Shown here in pieces: positions 32,848 to 39,236 of a DNA stretch of 39,236 bases. Source of the stretch: DSUN01 sp035527715 (GTDB lineage: Bacteria > Planctomycetota > PUPC01 > DSUN01); contig DATKZY010000134.1 in the NCBI GenBank assembly GCA_035527715.1, forward strand, positions 1-39,236, written 5' to 3'. Position 1 is the stretch's first letter; the number at the start of each line of letters is the position of its first letter. The notes under the pieces are model-generated. The model saw nothing but the letters and a program-made list of their open reading frames with translations, was not told where the DNA came from and ran no database searches. Made by a program: the position numbers and the translations under genes.

Positions 32848-34017
32848 ATGCCCGCCATCACGAGAGCGAGCCGTACAGGCCCCGTCGAGGTCCGAGAGGT
32901 CACCACGCGGTCCGAGCGCCGCGCCTTCCTCCGCCTCCCCTGGGGCATCTACCGTGGCGACCCCAACTGGGTGCCGCCGCTGCTGTCGGGCGTGGCCCGC
33001 ACGCTCGACCCCCGCCGCAACCCCTTCTACGAGCACGCGGAGAGTCGCCTCTACCTGGCCTGGCGCGGCCGCCGCCCCGTCGGCCGCGTCGCCGCCACGG
33101 TGGACCGCCTCTACAACGAGTACCACAACGACACGATGGGCTTCTGGGGCTTCTTCGAGTGCGAGAACGACCCCGAGGCGGCCAAAGCCCTGCTCGACGG
33201 CGCGACCGACGACCTGCGCTCGCGTGGCATGACCCAGATGATGGGCCCGATGAACCCCTCGATCAACAACGAGTGCGGCCTCCTTGTCGAAGGCTTCCGC
33301 ATGCCCCCCGTCTTCCTCATGCCCTACAATCCGCCCTACTACCCCGACCTCATCCTCCAGGCCGGCCTCCAGCAGGCGAAGGACCTCCTGGCCTACCTCC
33401 TCCTCCCCGAACATATCCTGGGCGGCGACAACACGCTACTCGAGCGCATCGCGCGCCTCAGCGGCCTCATCCACCGACGCCACCCCGGCCTGCGCATCCG
33501 CACCCTCGATACCGTGAGCTACGAGGCCGACGTGTTGGCCATCGGTACGCTCTTCAACACCGTGCGGAAGGGCAACTGGGGCTTCGTGCCGGTCACAGAG
33601 GCCGAGCTGCGCGACATGGCCCGCGAGATGAAGGCCATCCTCGACCCCCAGATGGTCTTCATCGCCGAACTCGACGGCCGGCCCGTGGGCTGTCTGCTGG
33701 CCCTGCCCGACATCAATCCCATTCTGAGGAAGTGCAACGGGCGGCTGCTGCCGTTCGGGTGGCTGCGGATGCTCCTGGGCCGGCGCTCGCTGCGGCAGGT
33801 GCGCGTCTTCGGGTCCGCGGCCCTTGAGGAGTACCGCCACATCGGCATCGTCCCACTCCTGTTCGGCGAGGTCATCCGCATCGCCCAGCAGCGTGGCTAC
33901 GCCTCGGCCGAGCTGTCCTGGGTCGCCGAGGGCAATCTCCCCCCCATCCTCACCATCGAAAACGTCCTCAAGCCCGAACTCTACAAGCGCTACCGCGTCT
34001 ACAGCCGTTCACTCTAG
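32848..34017 (+). CDS. GNAT-like acyltransferase of the DPNWVPPL type, copy 2
   Basis: 389 aa from ATG 32848, nine bases after copy 1. The leader AGGAGCGGACCATG is the same as that of copy 1. The protein follows copy 1 throughout (RRAFLRLPWGIYRGDPNW, HNDTMGFWGFFECEND, MGPMNPSINNECG, LMPYNPPYYPDL), with most changes in the middle third. It is a recent tandem duplicate, perhaps of different acyl or amine specificity. A third, deleted copy follows after another nine bases with the same leader, so the locus has repeatedly amplified. Confidence 0.87.
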   Translation: MPAITRASRTGPVEVREVTTRSERRAFLRLPWGIYRGDPNWVPPLLSGVARTLDPRRNPFYEHAESRLYLAWRGRRPVGRVAATVDRLYNEYHNDTMGFWGFFECENDPEAAKALLDGATDDLRSRGMTQMMGPMNPSINNECGLLVEGFRMPPVFLMPYNPPYYPDLILQAGLQQAKDLLAYLLLPEHILGGDNTLLERIARLSGLIHRRHPGLRIRTLDTVSYEADVLAIGTLFNTVRKGNWGFVPVTEAELRDMAREMKAILDPQMVFIAELDGRPVGCLLALPDINPILRKCNGRLLPFGWLRMLLGRRSLRQVRVFGSAALEEYRHIGIVPLLFGEVIRIAQQRGYASAELSWVAEGNLPPILTIENVLKPELYKRYRVYSRSL

Positions 34018-34026
34018 GAGCGGACT

Positions 34027-34215
34027 ATGCCCGCCGTCACCAACGCGAGCAGCGCAGGCTCCGTCGAGGTCATCCGCATTGGCCACCAGCGCGGCTACAC
34101 CCACGCCGAGCTTTCCTGGGTTTCCGAGGGCAACCTGCGCCCGATCCTCACCATCGAGCAGGCCCTCAAGCCCGAGCTCTACAAGGTCTACCGGGTCTAT
34201 GGCAAGCCGCTGTAG
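34027..34215 (+). pseudogene. Third GNAT copy reduced to 62 codons by internal deletion
   Basis: The frame is open and has the family's leader, first 15 codons and last 47 codons, joined at CGAGGTC (34065-34071). In copy 2 the same CGAGGTC occurs at 32886-32892 and 33867-33873, exactly 981 bp apart (327 codons); 389 minus 327 equals 62. It is therefore an in-frame deletion between 7-bp direct repeats. A folded GNAT is not possible; expression as a small peptide cannot be excluded. Confidence 0.88.
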
Positions 34216-34242
34216 GCGATCCTCCCGGGCTGACGCAGCGGC

Positions 34243-34623
34243 CTATCTCCTCTTCGCTTCGCGGAACAGCGGTGAATCCACAAGGGTGAGGAGCAGGACC
34301 TCTTCGCCGGTCAAGGTGCTGATGTCGTGGTGCAGGCTCAACACCTTCACGCCGGTGGTGTCCTGGACCATCGCCTCGATGGCCGGCCGCGCCGCCTCGA
34401 TCAGGTGGGTACGCACCTGCTTGAGCAGGTCTCTCCCCTTCTCGGCGGGGAGAGACTTGCTCAGGTGCTGCTCGGCCTCGGTCAAGGCGCCCTGGAGGCG
34501 GACGACGAGGAGGTCTCCGATAAGGTGGGCGCGGATGTCCTTCGGCCCCCTGCCCATGTACTCCTGTTCGAAGCGCGCGATCCCTTCGCAGATGGCGGCC
34601 TCGATTTCCCCCTGCGTCTTCAT
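34243..34623 (-). CDS. DUF2294 family protein, copy 1
   Basis: 126 aa from ATG 34623 (MKTQGEIEAAIC), where the family normally starts; a GTG six bases upstream is possible. Features: FEQEYMGRGPKDIRAHLIGDLLVVRLQGALTEAE, GRDLLKQVRTHLIE, TGVKVLSLHHDIS. DUF2294 is a small soluble family of unknown function, sometimes near ion-transport or stress genes. It is transcribed away from a second DUF2294 gene at 34987-35436, and both promoters share a palindrome. Confidence 0.88.
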   Translation of the reverse strand: MKTQGEIEAAICEGIARFEQEYMGRGPKDIRAHLIGDLLVVRLQGALTEAEQHLSKSLPAEKGRDLLKQVRTHLIEAARPAIEAMVQDTTGVKVLSLHHDISTLTGEEVLLLTLVDSPLFREAKRR

Positions 34624-34732
34624 GCTCACCCCCGGCGCGGCTCCATTGTCTGCGCGAGGCGAGAGCGACGCCCCCCGCTCGGGGCGTCTGGCCGAGCGTC
34701 GTCGGCCCCCGGCCCGCTCGCGTTACAGGGGC

Positions 34733-34760
34733 ATGATACCAATCGCGGGACAGAAGTCAA
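34733..34760 (-). promoter_or_regulatory. Promoter of DUF2294 copy 1
   Basis: On the minus strand, TTGACT (34760-34755), 16 nt, TATCAT (34738-34733). The -35 lies in the left arm of the shared palindrome. Confidence 0.65.
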
Positions 34761-34776
34761 GAATGCGCTTGACTTC
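34753..34776. promoter_or_regulatory. Palindromic operator spanning both divergent -35 boxes
   Basis: Arms GAAGTCAAG (34753-34761) and CTTGACTTC (34768-34776) are perfect reverse complements around a 6-nt spacer. Each arm contains one TTGACT -35 box. Confidence 0.65.
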
Positions 34777-34797
34777 CTCTCCAGCTCCCCTTACACT
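34769..34797 (+). promoter_or_regulatory. Promoter of the leader RNA and DUF2294 copy 2
   Basis: TTGACT (34769-34774), 17 nt, TACACT (34792-34797). The predicted start is near 34804. Confidence 0.65.
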
Positions 34798-34803
34798 GGT
34801 GGT

Positions 34804-34940
34804 TCAAGCAAGGCCGAACAGGCAGTGCTCAGTTGTCGGATGACTAGGTGAAGGGCAACCCGGCCCGGCCGGGGGGCCTGTTAACGAGTAAGCCGACGTG
34901 GCGAATGCTTCGGGGCGTTCCGCCACGTCGGCTTTTTTTT
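34804..34940 (+). ncRNA. Candidate leader or small RNA ending in an intrinsic terminator
   Basis: Starting from the promoter, the RNA would be about 137 nt. AACAGGC near 34824 can pair with GCCTGTT near 34877 to enclose a folded domain with a GGG-CAA-CCC hairpin. The strong terminator follows at once, 46 bp before ATG 34987. I do not recognise a known riboswitch. The end coordinate follows the T-run; the start is predicted. Confidence 0.45.
34891..34940 (+). terminator. Rho-independent terminator
   Basis: Perfect 13-bp arms AGCCGACGTGGCG (34891-34903) and CGCCACGTCGGCT (34921-34933), followed by eight T residues (34933-34940). The best terminator in the window, and it lies before, not after, a gene. 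Confidence 0.85.
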
Positions 34941-34986
34941 GGCCTTGGGCGACGCGGGCCTCCCGCAACCAGCGGAGAACCGTCCG

Positions 34987-35436
34987 ATGGACAAGATCGA
35001 GCCGAGTGTGGCGCATGAGATCGCCCAGGCGGCCAGCGCGTTCGAGCAGCGGCGCACGGGCCGCGCGCCCGAGTCCGTGGCCGTGGTCCTCAGTGAGAAT
35101 ACGCTGGTGATCACGCTGCACGGGGCCCTATCGCCCGCCGAGAAGGCCCTGGCCAAGAGCCCGAAGGGCGCCGCCGAGGTGCAGGAGCTTCACAAGCGGT
35201 TGTTCCACAGCTCCGCCGACGAACTGCGCCAGGAGATCAAGAGGATCACCGGCGTGGCGGTGCGCGACGCCGCCGCGGAGGTCGAGCCGACCACGGGCAC
35301 CGTGGTGCAGGTCTTCTCCACCGGCTCTGTCGTGCAGGTCTTCCTGCTCGCCAGCAACGTGCCTGCGGGCAGTTGGGGCGGGAGCGGTGCCGACGCGGCG
35401 GCGTGCCCGCGGAACTCGAGGAAGAAGAGGCGGTGA
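34987..35436 (+). CDS. DUF2294-like protein, copy 2 (diverged)
   Basis: 149 aa from ATG 34987; the frame is open further upstream, but that part would overlap the terminator. It keeps the family frame (FEQRRTGRAPESVAVVLSENTLVITLHGALSPAEKAL, then ITGVAVRDAAAEVEP and STGSVVQVFLLA) but is more divergent than copy 1 and has a charged tail rich in Arg/Lys. Function unknown. Its expression would depend on reading through the terminator at 34891-34940, which suggests controlled attenuation, or on another promoter. Confidence 0.75.
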   Translation: MDKIEPSVAHEIAQAASAFEQRRTGRAPESVAVVLSENTLVITLHGALSPAEKALAKSPKGAAEVQELHKRLFHSSADELRQEIKRITGVAVRDAAAEVEPTTGTVVQVFSTGSVVQVFLLASNVPAGSWGGSGADAAACPRNSRKKRR

Positions 35437-35460
35437 ACCCGCATCTCGGAGGCGCGTGAA

Positions 35461-35682
35461 ATGTCCACTCCCGTCGCGACGGCCGATCACCCCGACAGGG
35501 TGAGGAAGCGTCTCCCGTGCCTGGGTTGTGGCGAGGCGATGTGGACGGACCGCTGCCACCGCATCTGCCGGAAGTGCCAGCGACGCAACGATGCCTCTGC
35601 GGTGAAGCGCTCGTATCGCGCCACCCCGCCGCGCGGGGCCTGCCTGGCAGAGACGCCGGCGGCCCGCACATTCTTCGGCTGA
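35461..35682 (+). CDS. Small zinc-ribbon-like protein
   Basis: 73 aa from ATG 35461 with GGAGG about 10 nt upstream. Cys pairs CLGCG and CRKCQ, with extra Cys and His in DRCHRIC, form a likely Zn site (C20-C38 region). The ends are basic and disordered. No family recognised; it could bind nucleic acid. It lies 24 bp after DUF2294 copy 2, so probably in the same transcript. Confidence 0.65.
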   Translation: MSTPVATADHPDRVRKRLPCLGCGEAMWTDRCHRICRKCQRRNDASAVKRSYRATPPRGACLAETPAARTFFG

Positions 35683-35740
35683 TAGGAGAGCGTGGTGGCA
35701 GTTGCGTGGCGTCAAAGGGGACATCGGTAGGCGACACACC

Positions 35741-37270
35741 ATGAACGTTCTGCTGATTTACCCGGAGTTCCCCGACACCTTCTGGAGCTTCAAGCACGCG
35801 CTGAAGTTCATCCGCAAGCGCGCCTCGCTGCCGCCGCTGGGGCTGCTGACCGTGGCCGCCATGCTGCCTGCCGAGTGGGGCAAGCGCCTGGTGGACCTCA
35901 ACGTCCGGCGCCTGCGCGCGAGCGACCTGGCGTGGGCCGACTGCGCGTTCGTCAGCGGCATGAGCATCCAGCGCGAGGCCGCCCGCCGGATCATCGCGCG
36001 CTGCAAGCGGGCCGGCATCACCGTGGTCGCCGGCGGCCCGCTCTTCACCAGCGAGCACGAGCAGTTCCCCGAGGTGGACCACTTCGTCCTCAACGAAGCC
36101 GAAGTCACCCTGCCCCGGTTCCTGGCCGACTTCGCGGGGTCACATCTACATTTGTCACATAGCCCCCATGTGCTAAATGAAGATGTGACCCCCGCCGCCC
36201 AGCGCGTCTACCGCACCGACGAGTTCCCCGACCTGGACCACACGCCCGCGCCCCTCTGGGAGCTGGCGGAGTTGAAGCGCTACGCCTCGATGTGCGTCCA
36301 ATACTCCCGCGGCTGCCCCTTCGACTGCGATTTCTGCAACGTCACCGCCCTCCTCGGCCACAAGCCCCGCACCAAGCCCGCTGCCCAGGTCGTTGCCGAG
36401 CTCGACGGCCTCTTCGCCGCCGGATGGCACGGCCCTATCTTCTTCGTGGACGACAATTTCATCGGCAACAAGCGGCACCTCAAGGACGAGTTGCTCCCCG
36501 CCCTGATCGCCTGGCGGCGGGGAAAGCGGGGCCTGCCCTTCTACACCGAAGCCTCCATCAACCTCGCCGACGACCCCGAGCTGATGGCCCTCATGGTCCA
36601 AGCCGGCTTCCGCACCGTCTTCGTCGGCATCGAGACGCCCGACGAGCAGAGCCTCGCCGAGTGCAGCAAGATCCAGAACCGCAACCGGAACCTGGTCGAG
36701 GACGTCAAGCGCGTCCAGCGAGCCGGCCTCGAAGTCCAGGGCGGCTTCATCGTCGGCTTCGACCACGACACCCCGTCCATCTTCGACCGCCAGATCGCCT
36801 TCATCCAGCAGAGCGGCATCGTCACGGCCATGGTCGGCCTCCTCGAGGCCCTCCCCGGCACCCGGCTCTTCGAGCGCCTCAAGGGCGAGGGCCGCCTCAA
36901 CGGTCAGACCACGGGCGACAATGTGGACGGCACGACCAACATCGTCCCGCGAATGAGCCTCGATGCCCTCCGCGAGGGCTACCGACGCATCCTCCGCACC
37001 ATCTATGCCCCGAAGCACTACTACGCCCGCATCAAGACCTTTCTGCGGGAGTACAACCCGCCGGTGAGCAAGGGGCGGTTCAGCTTCCGCGACGTCAGGG
37101 CATTCCTCCGATCCATCCTCCGCCTCGGCGTCCTCGGCCGCGAGCGCTACCACTACTGGAAGCTCCTCCTGTGGGCCTTCTTCCGCCGCCCGCGGGCCTT
37201 CCCCGTCGCCGTCACCCTCGCCATCTACGGCCACCACTTCCGCAGGATCTGCGAGCGACACGTCCTCTGA
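35741..37270 (+). CDS. B12-binding radical SAM protein (DUF4070-like)
   Basis: 509 aa from ATG 35741 (MNVLLIYPEFPDTFW). Residues 1 to about 131 form a cobalamin-binding Rossmann-like domain. The [4Fe-4S] site is C192-x3-C196-x2-C199 in SRGCPFDCDFCN. IFFVDDNFIGN and FVGIETPDEQSLAE follow as in the B12-radical SAM family; the C-terminal part (about 400-509) resembles DUF4070. The reaction is unknown; relatives methylate or rearrange lipids and hopanoids. Residues 133-151 (GSHLHL...NEDVTP) come from palindromic element copy B, inserted between the two domains. It is likely expressed from a promoter I cannot place with certainty. Confidence 0.9.
   Translation: MNVLLIYPEFPDTFWSFKHALKFIRKRASLPPLGLLTVAAMLPAEWGKRLVDLNVRRLRASDLAWADCAFVSGMSIQREAARRIIARCKRAGITVVAGGPLFTSEHEQFPEVDHFVLNEAEVTLPRFLADFAGSHLHLSHSPHVLNEDVTPAAQRVYRTDEFPDLDHTPAPLWELAELKRYASMCVQYSRGCPFDCDFCNVTALLGHKPRTKPAAQVVAELDGLFAAGWHGPIFFVDDNFIGNKRHLKDELLPALIAWRRGKRGLPFYTEASINLADDPELMALMVQAGFRTVFVGIETPDEQSLAECSKIQNRNRNLVEDVKRVQRAGLEVQGGFIVGFDHDTPSIFDRQIAFIQQSGIVTAMVGLLEALPGTRLFERLKGEGRLNGQTTGDNVDGTTNIVPRMSLDALREGYRRILRTIYAPKHYYARIKTFLREYNPPVSKGRFSFRDVRAFLRSILRLGVLGRERYHYWKLLLWAFFRRPRAFPVAVTLAIYGHHFRRICERHVL
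36136..36192 (+). mobile_element. In-frame palindromic element, copy B
   Basis: Arms 36136-36153 and 36175-36192 are 18-bp reverse complements with one mismatch; the loop is 21 nt and contains a CACAT/ATGTG mini-stem. It encodes G/SHLHL...NEDVTP in the linker between the B12 and radical SAM domains. Matches copy A in arms, loop length and phase. Confidence 0.8.
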
Positions 37271-37341
37271 CCGCTCGGCGGGCCCGCGACGCGTCCCTTG
37301 CTTCCAATCCGAACGCCGGCGCGCTATCCTATGGGAGGCGT

Positions 37342-37362
37342 GACGCGGCCCCCGGCCGCGTC
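37342..37362. repeat. 9-bp hairpin in the DUF4091 leader
   Basis: GACGCGGCC, 3-nt loop, GGCCGCGTC, 33 bp before ATG 37396 and just upstream of its AGGAGG site (37384-37389). It may influence translation. Confidence 0.4.
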
Positions 37363-37395
37363 GAGGCTTCGCTTGTCCATGAGAGGAGGCCGACA

Positions 37396-39236
37396 ATGGT
37401 CACAGCCCGCGAAGTGTTCCTCTCCTGCGTCGCGCTCGGCCTTTCCGCGCTGGCCGCGTGCTGCGCTTCTGCCGCGGAGGCGTCGGGGGCGCCTGACCCT
37501 GCCGTGGCCCGCTTCGACGCCGCCTTCCTGAAGAGTGCCTGGGGCTACGGCTGGACGCACGGCGTGGACAAGGTGTTCCGCAAGGACCGGCCGTTCCAGG
37601 GCACCGTCGGCGGCACGCTGAAGGTCGAGCTTGCCGCCAACGAGTACGAGGGCGTGCAACTCGTCCTCCGCGCCCGCAAGCCACTCAAGAACGTGCGAGT
37701 CACGGTCTCCGACCTGGTCACGAATGGGGGCGTCCCCAGTTCGGGCAGGAAGCGGATCACCGCCGACCACGTCGAAGTGCTGCCCGTCGGCTACGTGAAA
37801 ACGAAGAAACCGCCCTATGCCGTGGACTACGTGGGCTGGTGGCCCGACCCCCTGCTGAACTTCCTGCCGAGCTTCGACCTCGACGCCGATGTCTGGCAGC
37901 CTGTCTGGCTCGACGTCCACGCCGCGCCCGCCCAGCCGCCTGGCCTCTACGCCGGCACGGTGACGGTGAGCGCCGAAGGCGTCGAGCCGCTGAAGGTTCC
38001 CATCGAGGTCGTTGTCTGGGCCTTCGCCGTGCCCAGGGAGTACCACTTCCCGCTCGCCGTGGTCTACTGGGACGGCAGCGACGGCGAGAACGTCGTCCGC
38101 CCGCTCTACAGCAAAGACCCCGCTGAATGGCAGAAATACGTCGCCTACTGCCGCGGCGAGGCGCCGCTCGAATCGCTCGGTTCGGGCGAGGCCCGACGTC
38201 TGGCGGACCTCCGTCGCAAGTGCCACGACCTCATTCTCGCCCACCACCTCATCCCCGACTGCATCTACCGCAGCCGCCCCCCGCTGATCGAGGACGTGAA
38301 ACGCTGGAAGGACGCCGGCGCCCGCTGGTTCAACATCGTCCACATCCCCAGCGTCGGCAATCTGAAGGCCGGCGACCCCTACCCCGCCGAGGCCAGGAAG
38401 AAATACCTCGACCTCCTGGCCACCTACGTGCCGAAGCTCGAAAAGGCGGGGCTGCTCGACATGGCCTATATCTACGGCTTCGACGAGATCCGCGCCAACC
38501 AGTTCGCCGCCGTCAAGGACATCTTCGGCGAGATCAAGAAGCGCTACCCCACCATCCCCCTGATGACCACCGCCTACGACCACTCCTACGGCCGCGACAC
38601 GGGGCTCGACGAGTTCGTGGACATCTGGGTGCCGCTCACCCAGAAGTACGGCGAGACAGGCCCCGCCATTGCGGCGGCCCGGCAGCGGGGCCGACAGGTC
38701 TGGTGGTACGTCTGCTGCGGCCCGCGCCATCCGTTCGCCAACTGGTTCGTCGAGTACACCGCCGCCGAGCACCGCCTGCTCATGGGCTTCATGCCCCACA
38801 AGTTCGCCTGCCAGGGCTTTCTCCACTACTCGATGAACCTGTGGCTCTCGAACCGCGACGTGACCGGCCCCGACGGCAAGACGAGGCGCCAGCGGAACGC
38901 CCCCTTCGCCGAGGCCGTCAACCGCGGCCCCCTCACGAACTCCGACGGCAAGAGCTGGACCGAGTACAACGGCGACGGCCTGATCTTCTACCCCGGCCCC
39001 GACGGCCCGGTGCCCACGATTCGGATGAAGTGCATCCGCGACGGGCTGGAGGACTACGAGTACCTATGGCTGCTGAAGACCGCCGTGGCCGACGTGAAGG
39101 CGGGAAAACGAAAGGCTTCGCCCGACTGGCTCAAGCGAGCCGAGGCCGCCCTCGCGGTGGACCCCTCGCTCGTGGCCTCCCTCACCAAGTACTCCACCCG
39201 CGGCTCCGACCTCCTCGCCGCCCGCCGGGCCATTGC
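37396..39236 (+). CDS. Secreted DUF4091 (GH123-like) protein, 3' end beyond window
   Basis: About 613 codons are visible from ATG 37396, with AGGAGG 6 nt upstream. The signal peptide is residues 1 to about 24. The N-terminal part is a beta-sandwich (GTLKVELAANEYEGVQLVLRA, PPGLYAGTVTVSAEG); from about residue 205 a barrel follows with YIYGFDEIRANQ (likely acidic active-site residues) and VDIWVPLTQKYGE; the late IRDGLEDYEYLWLL is the DUF4091 signature. Related GH123 enzymes cleave beta-N-acetylgalactosaminides by substrate assistance; the activity here is inferred. Only the last few tens of residues should be missing. Confidence 0.92.
   Translation, partial: MVTAREVFLSCVALGLSALAACCASAAEASGAPDPAVARFDAAFLKSAWGYGWTHGVDKVFRKDRPFQGTVGGTLKVELAANEYEGVQLVLRARKPLKNVRVTVSDLVTNGGVPSSGRKRITADHVEVLPVGYVKTKKPPYAVDYVGWWPDPLLNFLPSFDLDADVWQPVWLDVHAAPAQPPGLYAGTVTVSAEGVEPLKVPIEVVVWAFAVPREYHFPLAVVYWDGSDGENVVRPLYSKDPAEWQKYVAYCRGEAPLESLGSGEARRLADLRRKCHDLILAHHLIPDCIYRSRPPLIEDVKRWKDAGARWFNIVHIPSVGNLKAGDPYPAEARKKYLDLLATYVPKLEKAGLLDMAYIYGFDEIRANQFAAVKDIFGEIKKRYPTIPLMTTAYDHSYGRDTGLDEFVDIWVPLTQKYGETGPAIAAARQRGRQVWWYVCCGPRHPFANWFVEYTAAEHRLLMGFMPHKFACQGFLHYSMNLWLSNRDVTGPDGKTRRQRNAPFAEAVNRGPLTNSDGKSWTEYNGDGLIFYPGPDGPVPTIRMKCIRDGLEDYEYLWLLKTAVADVKAGKRKASPDWLKRAEAALAVDPSLVASLTKYSTRGSDLLAARRAI

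Noticed and set aside
34027..34215. Genuine small gene of new family
   Set aside because: Every part matches the GNAT copies, and the junction is explained by a deletion between 7-bp repeats.
34804..34940. Known riboswitch (cobalamin, fluoride, c-di-GMP or SAM)
   Set aside because: None of their conserved sequence blocks could be found; kept as an unknown leader RNA.

Overview
The window is a high-GC bacterial segment with very strong G/C third-position bias. It has no rRNA, tRNA or CRISPR array that I can see. The gene content points to the PVC/Planctomycetota side of the tree, probably a polysaccharide-degrading lineage: URO-D-like proteins, DUF6807, DUF4091/GH123-like and GH84-like secreted proteins, twin sodium:solute symporters, and many large signal-peptide proteins without a named family. 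No taxonomic marker is present, so this placement is an inference.

Layout. 1-5796: a minus-strand block with a URO-D-family protein that reads in frame into a C-terminal HEPN-type domain, then two secreted proteins of unknown function. 5950-10989 (+): a secreted DUF6807 protein and two tandem SSS symporters. 10990-11612: a gene-free region with a large palindromic element, short direct repeats and a good promoter. 11613-16824 (+): a carbohydrate ABC importer (binding protein, MalF-like and MalG-like permeases) with a secreted glycosidase-like gene between the permeases and no ATPase. 16976-18881 (+): an AAA ATPase/PIN-like gene pair with its own promoter and relaxed codon use, which looks like an acquired defence-type module. 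18914-23971 (+): a secreted TIM-barrel-like protein, a beta-hydroxyacid dehydrogenase and a GH84-like protein.

23968-34215 holds a set of genes resembling bacterial sphingolipid (ceramide) synthesis: an NAD-dependent epimerase/reductase, two GH3-type acyl-adenylating enzymes, a serine-palmitoyltransferase-like PLP enzyme and two tandem GNAT-like proteins of the DPNWVPPL type, plus a third GNAT copy reduced to 62 codons. An orphan DNA methyltransferase lies among them. The GH3 / divergent promoter / SPT 5'-end unit is duplicated, leaving a truncated SPT start between the two GH3 genes.

34243-35436: two divergent DUF2294 paralogues share a palindrome that contains both -35 boxes; one has a leader RNA ending in a strong intrinsic terminator. 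35461-39236 (+): a small zinc-ribbon protein, a B12-binding radical SAM protein and a DUF4091 protein that runs off the window.

The most striking signal is a 57-59 bp palindromic element inserted in frame, in the same phase, inside two unrelated genes (the DNA methyltransferase and the radical SAM protein). Both copies encode the pattern SHLHL-x7-NED(A/V)TP. This resembles the Rickettsia palindromic elements that live inside coding genes.
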